Below, piece by piece: positions 1-6,725 of a stretch of 14,678 nucleotides of DNA. Origin of the DNA: G020354785 sp964534745 (GTDB taxonomy: Bacteria > Bacteroidota > Bacteroidia > Bacteroidales > UBA10428); contig CAZHQW010000071.1 of the NCBI GenBank assembly GCA_964534745.1, positions 1-14,678 on the forward strand, read 5' to 3'. The notes below the pieces were generated by a model. That model ran no database searches, was not told the DNA's origin, and saw only the letters and a program-made list of their open reading frames with translations. Within the stretch, counting starts at the first letter, position 1; each line of letters begins with the position of its first letter. A program made the translations under genes and the position numbers.

Positions 1-128
1 GTGAATCCGGCCACGGTGAACATTGTCACAAGAAAAACCCTGCTGCCACCGGACTTCCGCATGAGGAGGTTATAAAAGGAATGGAGGAAAGCTGAAAGAA
101 CAATATACAGTAAGTATTCTATACGCAT
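1..128 (-). CDS. EamA/DMT-type permease, N-terminal fragment
   Basis: Only the first 42 codons are present; the gene runs off the left edge. The minus-strand frame opens with ATG at 126-128 and stays open to base 1. Its protein begins with a hydrophobic helix containing LSAFLHSFYNLLMRKSG, then a second hydrophobic stretch (VFLVTMFTVAGF). A helix ending in an alanine- or leucine-rich segment with H-x-x-x-N and then K/R-S resembles the start of EamA-domain drug/metabolite transporters (ten-helix inner-membrane exporters). The start lies 35 bp after the stop of the membrane protein at 164-907 on the same strand, so the two may be cotranscribed. There is no clear Shine-Dalgarno sequence. The substrate cannot be told, and the family call rests on a short fragment. 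Confidence 0.65.
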   Translation of the reverse strand, partial: MRIEYLLYIVLSAFLHSFYNLLMRKSGGSRVFLVTMFTVAGF

Positions 129-163
129 TGGCCCGGAACAAATTAATGCTCCAAAATACTTAA

Positions 164-907
164 TTAATTTTTTACAGTCAAATTTAATAACTCTTTCCTG
201 CAACGGAAAAATATCAGTCCGGTTCCTGCAAGTATTGCCAGTTCGCCTGTCCAGAACATTATCCAGTTAAAGGATTCGGGAACATACCTCATGGCAAAAT
301 CAAACAATGCATCACTGTTTGAAAATTCCATTATTCCGATTTCCGATATCTGTCTGAGTATAAATACCGAATAATCCCACGACCATGCCGCAAATAATAT
401 CAGTGAACCGCCAATAAGCAATGCCCACTCCCTCCCTTTTATGGTAATCCTTATATTATAGGCACTGAAGAAAATAATGAATCCTGACAGCAGTATCATG
501 GTCAGTGATGCTATTACCGGCGTTATTACCGGTCCCACCCATGTTACTGGTACAAAGAACAGCACATCCCATGTACTCAATGATTCGGGCCAGCCAAGGA
601 TCAGTCTCAGGAACACGTAATAAAAAATGTCCCAGACTCCGAAGCAATAAATGAACCATGCGAACTTTTCCGTAAAATACCTGCCTGTAATTATGCTTAC
701 AGCCAGCAGCATGACAATGGTTGTCACCTCGCGCAATACCTCGGTAATAATAATCCTGCTGTCAACCATAACAAGGGGGAATCCGAATCCGCCAGGATAT
801 ACCAGTGCCCTCAGATAAACCACAATTGCACTCTCAAGGTATGCCATAGCAACAGCAAAAAGTGTAACCCATAACAGGATCTTAATATATCCAGCTGACT
901 TTAGCAT
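164..907 (-). CDS. Multi-pass membrane protein of unknown function
   Basis: I do not recognise a named family. The 247-residue protein is mostly hydrophobic, with about six or seven likely membrane helices near residues 8-32, 58-75, 82-104, 114-149 (probably two), 160-180 and 214-235. Conserved-looking features are concentrated in residues 25-130: Glu25 inside the first helix, YPGGFGFP at 37-44, and a tryptophan- and aspartate-rich run with FGVWD at 89-93, GWPESLSTWD at 105-114 and a proline-rich stretch at 120-130. Charged and aromatic residues inside the membrane region suggest a functional core rather than a simple anchor. There is no signal-peptide cleavage site or soluble domain. It precedes the permease fragment by 35 bp and is divergent from uvrB, 161 bp away. 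The ATG at 905-907 puts a short charged N-terminus before the first helix. Confidence 0.85.
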   Translation of the reverse strand: MLKSAGYIKILLWVTLFAVAMAYLESAIVVYLRALVYPGGFGFPLVMVDSRIIITEVLREVTTIVMLLAVSIITGRYFTEKFAWFIYCFGVWDIFYYVFLRLILGWPESLSTWDVLFFVPVTWVGPVITPVIASLTMILLSGFIIFFSAYNIRITIKGREWALLIGGSLILFAAWSWDYSVFILRQISEIGIMEFSNSDALFDFAMRYVPESFNWIMFWTGELAILAGTGLIFFRCRKELLNLTVKN

Positions 908-1068
908 AGTAACGCAAATTGTCCTTATACTGATAACGTATCTGTATCGATTTAATTATTAAAATTAATTAATAATTATACGGTTACCAGGCAACAAATA
1001 ATTTATTTGATCATACTGTCATTTGTTACCCGTAATTTATTATTATTGCATATATTCAAGGGGTACAT
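908..1068. other. Divergent intergenic region upstream of uvrB
   Basis: This AT-rich gap separates the minus-strand membrane protein from plus-strand uvrB. It should hold promoters for both, but I find no full match to the Bacteroidota -7 box TAnnTTTG in either direction. The nearest on the uvrB side are TATTATTG at 1041-1048, one mismatch from the box, and a TTTG at 1006-1009, which is not properly spaced from it. A perfect inverted repeat at 953-978 is listed separately. AAGGGG at 1058-1063 sits five bases before the uvrB ATG and may act as a ribosome binding site. No LexA-like box was recognised. Confidence 0.5.
953..978. repeat. Perfect 10-bp inverted repeat, AT-rich
   Basis: TAATTATTAA at 953-962 is the exact reverse complement of TTAATAATTA at 969-978, with a 6-base centre AATTAA. 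It lies 46 bp upstream of the membrane-protein start and about 90 bp upstream of uvrB. It could be an operator or a cruciform-forming site. The sequence contains only A and T, so chance is a real alternative. Confidence 0.4.
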
Positions 1069-3081
1069 ATGAAGTTCAGGATAGCATCGGAATACAGGCC
1101 CACGGGTGACCAGCCCGAAGCAATAGAGCAGCTTGCCGACGGCATAAAGAATAATGTACCCTTCCAGACCCTCCTTGGAGTGACAGGCTCGGGAAAGACC
1201 TTTACCATTGCCAATGTCATCGAGAAAGTGCAGCGGGCCACCCTTGTGCTGAGCCACAACAAAACGCTTGCCGCCCAGCTTTTCGGGGAGTTCAAGCAGT
1301 TCTTCCCGGACAATGCGGTTGAGTATTTTGTTTCCTATTACGACTATTACCAGCCCGAGGCCTACCTGCCGGTTACCGATACCTACATTGAAAAGGACCT
1401 GTCAATAAACAGCGAGATTGAAAAGCTGAGGCTAAGTACCACATCCTCGCTCCTCTCGGGGCGCAAGGATGTTATTGTTGTCTCTTCCGTGTCCTGCCTA
1501 TACGGCATTGGCAATCCCGATGATTTTTACAGCAACACTGTAAATATAAAGCAGGGTCAGCATATCAGCAGGAATGTCTTCCTGAGGCAGCTTGTCGACA
1601 GCCTTTATTCGAGAAACGAAACAGACTTCAGCAGGGGTAATTTCAGGGTGAGCGGCGATACCGTGGATATTTTCCTTGCATACAGCGACTTTGCATACAG
1701 GGTCAGCTTCTGGGGTGATGAGATAGAAGAGATAGAGGTTATTGATCCGTTCACTGGAAAAAACATTGAAAAACTGGAGAAGGCAAGCATCTACCCCGCC
1801 AACATTTTTATTACGACAAAATACAGGATGCAGAATGCAATCGGACAGATTAAGGACGACCTGGCCAGGCAGGTCGAATACTTCAATAATACGGGAAGGC
1901 CAACGGAGGCGAAAAGGCTCTATGAGAGGGTAACTTACGATATTGAGATGATCAGGGAGCTGGGTTACTGTCCGGGCATTGAGAACTATTCGCGTTACTT
2001 TGACGGACGCCTCCCCGGCACGAGGCCCTTCTGCCTGCTTGACTATTTCCCCGACGATTTTATTGCTATAATAGACGAAAGTCACGCCACCATACCACAA
2101 ATAAGGGCCATGTACGGCGGTGACCATTCACGCAAGCAGACCCTGGTGGAGTATGGCTTCCGCCTCCCCGCAGCAATTGACAACAGGCCCCTTAAATTTG
2201 AGGAATTCGAGGAACTGGTTAACCAGGCCATATTTGTAAGTGCCACACCTGCTGACTACGAGCTTGATAAAAGTGAAGGAATCATTGTTGAACAGCTGAT
2301 AAGGCCGACCGGACTCCTTGATCCGGTTATCGAAGTGAGGTCCAGCCTTAACCAGATTGACGACCTGATAAAAGAAATAAATACCTGTGCTAAAAGGAAC
2401 GAAAGGGTTCTTGTAACAACTCTTACAAAAAGAATGGCTGAGGAGCTGACAGGTTACATGCTGAAATACAACATCAAATGCAGGTATATACATTCGGATA
2501 TAGATACACTTGACAGGGTAGATATTATGGAAGGACTGCGGGGCGGCAAGTTCGATGTGCTTATAGGTGTTAACCTGCTGAGGGAGGGACTGGACCTGCC
2601 CGAGGTTTCGCTCGTTGCCATACTTGATGCTGACAAGGAAGGTTTTTTACGGTCAGAAAGGTCACTTACACAGACTGCAGGCAGGGCAGCTCGCCATCTT
2701 AACGGCAGGGTTATCATGTATGCTGACAACATAACCTCATCAATGCAGAAAACTATTGATGAAACAAACAGGAGAAGGGAAAAGCAGCTTCAATACAACG
2801 AGAAGTATAATATAACACCGCAGCAGATCATTAAGGCTGCCTCAAATATTATGAAGGAGGTGAGGCTTAAGACCGGTGAGCCCCGGCCTTACAGGGAACC
2901 TGAGAAAATTGATATTGCCGCTGATCCCGTGGTTAAATATATGAACAGGGAAGCGCTGGAAAAAGCTATTGAGAAATCCAGGGCATTCATGGAAAAGGCG
3001 GCCAGCGAACTAAATTTCATTGAAGCAGCAAGGTACAGGGATGAAATGTATGCTTACCAGGAATTGCTGAAAAAAACATAG
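1069..3081 (+). CDS. uvrB: UvrB, excinuclease ABC subunit B
   Basis: UvrB is the damage-verifying helicase-like subunit of nucleotide excision repair. UvrA loads it onto damaged DNA, and it then recruits UvrC for the two incisions. The 670-residue length is normal. Visible features in order are Walker A GVTGSGKT at 37-44, the tyrosine-rich beta-hairpin that clamps DNA at about 90-112 (YYDYYQPEAYLP), the DESHATIPQ Walker B/DEAH-like motif at 336-344, helicase motif VI QTAGRAARH at 535-543, and the C-terminal UVR coiled-coil domain at about 630-667 that contacts UvrC. All key residues look intact. The ATG at 1069 follows AAGGGG and gives the expected MKFxIxSEYxPTGDQP opening. The gene stands alone, divergent from the membrane protein and convergent with rpoD. 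uvrA and uvrC are not in the window. Confidence 0.98.
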   Translation: MKFRIASEYRPTGDQPEAIEQLADGIKNNVPFQTLLGVTGSGKTFTIANVIEKVQRATLVLSHNKTLAAQLFGEFKQFFPDNAVEYFVSYYDYYQPEAYLPVTDTYIEKDLSINSEIEKLRLSTTSSLLSGRKDVIVVSSVSCLYGIGNPDDFYSNTVNIKQGQHISRNVFLRQLVDSLYSRNETDFSRGNFRVSGDTVDIFLAYSDFAYRVSFWGDEIEEIEVIDPFTGKNIEKLEKASIYPANIFITTKYRMQNAIGQIKDDLARQVEYFNNTGRPTEAKRLYERVTYDIEMIRELGYCPGIENYSRYFDGRLPGTRPFCLLDYFPDDFIAIIDESHATIPQIRAMYGGDHSRKQTLVEYGFRLPAAIDNRPLKFEEFEELVNQAIFVSATPADYELDKSEGIIVEQLIRPTGLLDPVIEVRSSLNQIDDLIKEINTCAKRNERVLVTTLTKRMAEELTGYMLKYNIKCRYIHSDIDTLDRVDIMEGLRGGKFDVLIGVNLLREGLDLPEVSLVAILDADKEGFLRSERSLTQTAGRAARHLNGRVIMYADNITSSMQKTIDETNRRREKQLQYNEKYNITPQQIIKAASNIMKEVRLKTGEPRPYREPEKIDIAADPVVKYMNREALEKAIEKSRAFMEKAASELNFIEAARYRDEMYAYQELLKKT

Positions 3082-3095
3082 ATTTATTCAGCCAT

Positions 3096-3126
3096 AAAAA
3101 AAGGCTGCCTGTTAATGACAGCCTTT
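3096..3126 (-). terminator. Intrinsic terminator of rpoD, shared with convergent uvrB
   Basis: The arms AAAGGCTG (3100-3107) and CAGCCTTT (3119-3126) pair perfectly around an 11-base loop. Read on the minus strand, the hairpin is followed by seven T residues (complement of 3096-3102), a good rho-independent terminator 22 bp past the rpoD stop. Read on the plus strand it lies 14 bp past the uvrB stop but has only the TTT inside the stem as a U-tract, so termination of uvrB here is probably weaker. Confidence 0.8.
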
Positions 3127-3147
3127 GTATTAATAAGTCTTTATATC

Positions 3148-4008
3148 TTATCCGAGGTAGGATTTTAATAATTTGCTTCTTGATGTGTGGCGCAGCCTTC
3201 TAATCGCTTTCTCCTTTATCTGGCGCACTCTTTCCCTTGTCAGTCCGAACCTCTCTCCTATCTCCTCAAGCGTCATCTCCTGGATTCCTATGCCAAAGAA
3301 AAGCTTTATTATGTCTCTTTCCCTTTCAGTTAATGTAGCCAAAGATCTTTCTATTTCCTTTATCAGTGATTCGTTAAGCAGCTTCTTATCGGCTTTGGGC
3401 GAATCATTATTAATCAGAATGTCAAGCAGGCTGTTATCTTCACCGTCAACAAAAGGTGCATCAACCGACACATGCCGTCCCGATACCCGTAATGTATCGG
3501 TAACCTTCTCCTTGGGCAAATCAAGATTTTCAGCCAGCTCTTCAGGTGAAGGGGTCCTTTCAAATTCCTGCTCAAACTTTGAAAAAGCCTTATTTATTTT
3601 ATTCAGGGAACCAACCTGGTTTAGTGGCAGGCGGACTATCCTCGACTGTTCGGCCAGTGCCTGCAATATTGACTGCCTTATCCACCATACAGCATATGAT
3701 ATGAATTTAAACCCGCGTGTTTCGTCAAATTTTTCAGCGGCCTTTATTAATCCCAGGTTGCCCTCATTAATGAGGTCAGGCAAACTCAATCCCTGATTCT
3801 GGTACTGCTTGGCAACAGATACGACAAATCTCAGGTTTGCCCTGGTTAGCTTCTCAAGTGCTGACTTATCACCTTTTTTTATTCTTTGTGCCAGCTCAAC
3901 TTCTTCCTCTACCGTTATAAGATCTTCTTTCCCTATTTCCTGCAAATACTTATCAAGAGAAGCGCTTTCCCTGTTTGTAATTGATTTTGTGATCTTTAAC
4001 TGTCTCAT
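3148..4008 (-). CDS. rpoD: RpoD, primary sigma-70 factor of Bacteroidota type
   Basis: This is the housekeeping sigma factor that gives RNA polymerase its promoter specificity. At 286 residues it is the short form typical of Bacteroidota, without region 1.1 or the long non-conserved insert of proteobacterial RpoD. Region 1.2 is at about 18-48 (DKYLQEIGKEDLITxEEE). Region 2 is at about 50-118, with NLRFVVSVAKQYQNQGL, DLINEGNLGL and the -10-recognising FKFISYAVWWIRQSI. Region 3 is at about 125-200. Region 4 is at about 220-280, with the -35-element helix-turn-helix TLEEIGERFGLTRERVRQI at 246-264. It stands alone between two intrinsic terminators and has its own consensus promoter just upstream (4030-4060). 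This factor would be expected to read TAnnTTTG promoters, including its own, so autoregulation is plausible. Confidence 0.97.
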   Translation of the reverse strand: MRQLKITKSITNRESASLDKYLQEIGKEDLITVEEEVELAQRIKKGDKSALEKLTRANLRFVVSVAKQYQNQGLSLPDLINEGNLGLIKAAEKFDETRGFKFISYAVWWIRQSILQALAEQSRIVRLPLNQVGSLNKINKAFSKFEQEFERTPSPEELAENLDLPKEKVTDTLRVSGRHVSVDAPFVDGEDNSLLDILINNDSPKADKKLLNESLIKEIERSLATLTERERDIIKLFFGIGIQEMTLEEIGERFGLTRERVRQIKEKAIRRLRHTSRSKLLKSYLG

Positions 4009-4029
4009 CGTTTATTTTTAAAAATGTCG

Positions 4030-4060
4030 CAAATATAGACTATTTTTTAATCAAATTCAA
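4030..4060 (-). promoter_or_regulatory. Bacteroidota-type promoter of rpoD
   Basis: On the minus strand the -7 box TATATTTG (complement of 4030-4037) is an exact match to the Bacteroidota consensus TAnnTTTG. A TTG (complement of 4058-4060) lies 20 bp upstream, which fits the usual 19-21 bp spacing to the -33 element. Transcription should start near 4025, leaving a leader of about 17 bases before the rpoD ATG at 4006-4008. Confidence 0.65.
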
Positions 4061-4074
4061 TATGTGCAAGCAAT

Positions 4075-4105
4075 AAAAAAGGCCTGCGGAACAGCAAGCC
4101 TTTTT
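4075..4105 (-). terminator. Intrinsic terminator of the htrA/degP gene
   Basis: The arms AAAAAGGC (4076-4083) and GCCTTTTT (4098-4105) pair perfectly, with an inner TGC/GCA pairing (4085-4087 and 4094-4096) around a GGAACA loop. On the minus strand a run of six T residues follows the hairpin. It lies 25 bp beyond the protease stop codon and insulates rpoD from the upstream genes. Its A- and T-rich arms could also terminate in the other direction, but no plus-strand gene reads into it. Confidence 0.85.
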
Positions 4106-4129
4106 ATATTTAATCAAAGTCAACCTGTT

Positions 4130-5560
4130 CTACAAACCGAACGCGTAATATGCTATCACTCCATTTGGATATATTCCCTTAATGTATACTCCACCTTCTA
4201 TATTGTTTATTATCTTTTTCAGATCCTCAACTGTAGAGACGTCCTTGTTATTAACCTGAGTTATTATAAATCCTTCTTTTACACCTTCGGCCCTTAGTTT
4301 TCCCGCACCAAGCTCGGTAATTTTCACTCCGTTTTTTATGCCAAGGCTTTTTTTCTCTTCATTGTCAACCTCAATGACTTTAGCTCCAAGAATCGTATCG
4401 TAGGTTCCGGATTTTACAAATCTGGTATCTCCCTGCAAATTACGTAAGATCACACCAAATTGTTTCGTTTTGTTTTTCCTTTTTAGCGTTACATTAACCT
4501 TATCTCCTGGCCTGTAACGATTTATCTGTTCCGTTAATTCGGAAGGACTGTTAACTTCAACATCGTCAATTTTCATTATTATATCTCCGGCCAAAATTCC
4601 GGCATCTTTTGCTGCACCCCCATCCCTCAGTTCAGAGACGTATACGCCTTTCAGGACGTCAATACCTTTCTCCTTTGCCAGGTTTGCATCTATCTCCTGG
4701 ATGCTGACACCCAGAATGGCCCTTTGTACAACACCAAATTCAACTAAATCGGCAACTACTTTCTTAACTATGCTTACGGGAATAGCAAATGAAATGCCTG
4801 CATATGCACCTGAAGGTGATAGAATCGCAGTATTAATGCCGACAAGTTCTCCGCGTGTATCAACAAGGGCACCCCCGCTGTTGCCCCTGTTTACAGCCGC
4901 ATCGGTCTGGATAAAAGACTCTATACGGTACTGGTCCTGTATAATACCGAGGTTTTTCCCTTTTGCGCTGACAATGCCCGCCGTGACAGTGGAAGTTATA
5001 GTAAAAGGATTTCCCACAGCCAGCACCCATTCCCCAACCTTTAAATCATCTGAATTGCCGTAAGGTATATAAGGGAGCCCGTCAGCATCGATTTTAATAA
5101 GGGCAAGGTCAGTGCTCGGATCAGTGCCTATGACTTTTGCTTCATATTCGCGCTTGTCGTTAAGTGTAACAAAAACCTTATCGGAATTATCAACAACATG
5201 ATTATTTGTCACAATATATCCGTCGGAAGAGATTATAACACCTGATCCGAATCCCAGAACAGGCTCCGGATTTTTATAACTGTCTCCGTAGAAGAATTCA
5301 AGTATAGGATTTCCGTAAGTTTCCCTGACCATCTCAGTTTTCACATTCACCACGGCATGAATTGACTTTTCAGCTGCATATGTCAGGTCTGCCACCCCTG
5401 TACCGGGTTCAGATTTTAAATCAGCAAATCCCACTGGCTGCCTGACTATTGCAATGGAACTTTTCCTGTTCTTATCAATAAATAATGAAAAAACCAATAC
5501 TGCGATAAGACCGCCTATAATTGCCGTTAAAATACTGATATATATCTGTCTCTTTTTCAT
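4130..5560 (-). CDS. degP: HtrA/DegP-family periplasmic serine protease (Do-like)
   Basis: This is a trypsin-like envelope quality-control protease that degrades or holds misfolded exported proteins. The 476-residue protein has an N-terminal hydrophobic segment at about 6-27 with no obvious cleavage site, so it may be membrane-anchored like DegS or a signal peptide may still be removed. The protease domain spans about 60-265 and carries the full triad: His121 in TNNHVVD, Asp151 in STDLALIK and Ser228 in RGNSGGAL. PDZ1 follows at about 275-372 (AILGVSIQEI start, GDIIMKIDDVEVN carboxylate-binding part) and a second, more divergent PDZ at about 385-470. The two-PDZ layout fits DegP/DegQ rather than one-PDZ DegS; the exact subtype is not certain. 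It is the last of three minus-strand genes after gyrB and the secreted unknown, 141 bp after the latter, and has its own terminator. Confidence 0.93.
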   Translation of the reverse strand: MKKRQIYISILTAIIGGLIAVLVFSLFIDKNRKSSIAIVRQPVGFADLKSEPGTGVADLTYAAEKSIHAVVNVKTEMVRETYGNPILEFFYGDSYKNPEPVLGFGSGVIISSDGYIVTNNHVVDNSDKVFVTLNDKREYEAKVIGTDPSTDLALIKIDADGLPYIPYGNSDDLKVGEWVLAVGNPFTITSTVTAGIVSAKGKNLGIIQDQYRIESFIQTDAAVNRGNSGGALVDTRGELVGINTAILSPSGAYAGISFAIPVSIVKKVVADLVEFGVVQRAILGVSIQEIDANLAKEKGIDVLKGVYVSELRDGGAAKDAGILAGDIIMKIDDVEVNSPSELTEQINRYRPGDKVNVTLKRKNKTKQFGVILRNLQGDTRFVKSGTYDTILGAKVIEVDNEEKKSLGIKNGVKITELGAGKLRAEGVKEGFIITQVNNKDVSTVEDLKKIINNIEGGVYIKGIYPNGVIAYYAFGL

Positions 5561-5564
5561 AATA

Positions 5565-5572
5565 CAAAAATA
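5565..5572 (-). promoter_or_regulatory. Possible -7 box for degP, almost at the start codon
   Basis: TATTTTTG on the minus strand matches TAnnTTTG exactly and ends four bases before the degP ATG, which would give a leaderless or nearly leaderless mRNA. No TTG is found 19-21 bp upstream, and the region is AT-rich, so the match may be accidental. Confidence 0.25.
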
Positions 5573-5625
5573 GCCAATTTATAAACATTCTAATTTAAAT
5601 TAACAATTTTTAACCATTAAATAAA

Positions 5626-5700
5626 CGCAGGATGACTTGCACCCTTCGAAGCTTTAGCCTGTCCGCCGTATGGATACTCCGGAAGGCGGGCGCAGGAGGG
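5626..5700. repeat. GC-rich palindromic intergenic element (REP/MITE-like)
   Basis: This stretch is much richer in G+C than the AT-rich spacer to its left and fills the rest of the gap between the unknown secreted gene and degP. It contains a long hairpin: CCTG (5658-5661) pairs with CAGG (5693-5696) and CCGCC (5663-5667) with GGCGG (5685-5689). Inside the loop are the short hairpin GTATGGATAC (5668-5677) and the palindrome TCCGGA (5678-5683). To its left lie the overlapping palindromes CTTCGAAG (5644-5651) and AAGCTT (5649-5654). CGCAGGA occurs at both 5626-5632 and 5691-5697. It lacks a T-run in either direction, so it is not a normal intrinsic terminator. It looks like a short non-coding repeat dispersed in genomes, but one copy alone cannot prove that. 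Confidence 0.45.
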
Positions 5701-5701
5701 A

Positions 5702-6691
5702 CTATCTGCGGTAATAATTTGACAGCTGTTTGCGGAAGGAATTCTGGTTGTATATGTTTATATCACTTATTATTTTCGAAATTTGCTCCTTGCGATCTTC
5801 CATTTGTTCATAAGTGAGATTTGCTGATTTATTAAATGCAATGGATTGCAGCTTGTAACCGTTAAGGTCCATACTTATTGCTGCCGCTGCATCAAAATCG
5901 TCAAATACAAGTACCGAAGGGATCCTGTTAATGGAATAGTTTCTTATGGCATTCAGGACCTGGCTCCTGATATAATTTATCTGTGCCTCACCCAGGAAAT
6001 TGGCACCGAGCAGAACCTTCACCAGGTCAATCTTTGCAACAATATTAACCTTCCTGTTTTCAATGTATTCCCGGTATCTTTTATTACTTGTACCTAAAAA
6101 CAAAACTATAAACTCTTCCGGTATATTTTTCAGGTCACCCGGGTCATCCCTTTTCATCCTAAACTTATATTCCTTTATTGCCAGTTTCTGATCCACAGGA
6201 ATGTAGTATTCCCATTTTCTTGTTCTTTTATATGAATCAGTTGGCGGCTTCGGCTTCCAGTCCGTTTCAGGCCTTCTCATCAGCGGAGCAGTCAGGTCCA
6301 GTTGTCCCGTTTCCAGTGAATAGAGCAGGCAGTTTATAAAATGTACCCAGCCCCCACCGAGAGACTCATGCAATGCAGCCCAGAGTGTCTTTAAAGATGT
6401 TGATTGAATTGTTTCATTTGCATATAAAGAATCTGTACCCAGGTTGTTTATATAGTCCTCGTCCAGGTTCACGGGATAAAAAATAAAATCGACTGCAGAG
6501 TCTGAAGGATCTTCCTTTATATGAAACAACTGCCTTATATCATAGGTATATGTTGAATCATTTTTCATCCTCAGGTAAACCTCGTAGTCAAGCTCCCACT
6601 TCATTTCCGATATCCTCGAGAAGCTGAGATCGGACTGGCCCGACAAATACCAGGGTAAAAAAGCAAAAACGCATATAAAGAAATTCTTCAC
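5702..6691 (-). CDS. Secreted protein of unknown function
   Basis: I do not recognise a family. The 329-residue protein starts with a clear signal peptide (MKNFFICVFAFLPWYLSG, about residues 1-18), so it is exported to the periplasm or outer membrane; no lipobox cysteine is present. The mature part is mixed and soluble-looking: aromatic- and charge-rich at the start (WELDYEVYLRMKND), a tryptophan-containing segment near 104-116 (LWAALHESLGGGW), a basic and proline-rich region around 138-160, a segment that may be alpha/beta near 195-270 (EEFIVLFLGTS, VNIVAKIDLVKVLLG, IPSVLVFDDFDAAAAISM), and a charged, helix-prone C-terminus. It lies 34 bp downstream of gyrB on the same strand, close enough for cotranscription, and upstream of the envelope protease. 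No catalytic motif is evident. Confidence 0.85.
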   Translation of the reverse strand: MKNFFICVFAFLPWYLSGQSDLSFSRISEMKWELDYEVYLRMKNDSTYTYDIRQLFHIKEDPSDSAVDFIFYPVNLDEDYINNLGTDSLYANETIQSTSLKTLWAALHESLGGGWVHFINCLLYSLETGQLDLTAPLMRRPETDWKPKPPTDSYKRTRKWEYYIPVDQKLAIKEYKFRMKRDDPGDLKNIPEEFIVLFLGTSNKRYREYIENRKVNIVAKIDLVKVLLGANFLGEAQINYIRSQVLNAIRNYSINRIPSVLVFDDFDAAAAISMDLNGYKLQSIAFNKSANLTYEQMEDRKEQISKIISDINIYNQNSFRKQLSNYYRR

Positions 6692-6725
6692 AAGCTTGAT
6701 TTATTGGTTATAGAAATGCAGGATA

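Noticed and set aside
908..1068. LexA/SOS box upstream of uvrB
   Set aside because: No CTGT-N8-ACAG-like or CGAAC-N4-GTTCG-like site is present.
1498..2127. Long open frame on the minus strand inside uvrB
   Set aside because: It lies wholly inside an intact, motif-complete uvrB; its protein shows no recognisable domain.
3173..3796. Plus-strand open frame of 207 codons opposite rpoD
   Set aside because: It is the antisense of a fully conserved sigma factor, serine- and leucine-rich as expected of such a shadow.
5632..5817. Short plus-strand open frame across the GC-rich element
   Set aside because: It spans the palindromic element and the 3' end of the secreted-protein gene; no start signal or recognisable protein.
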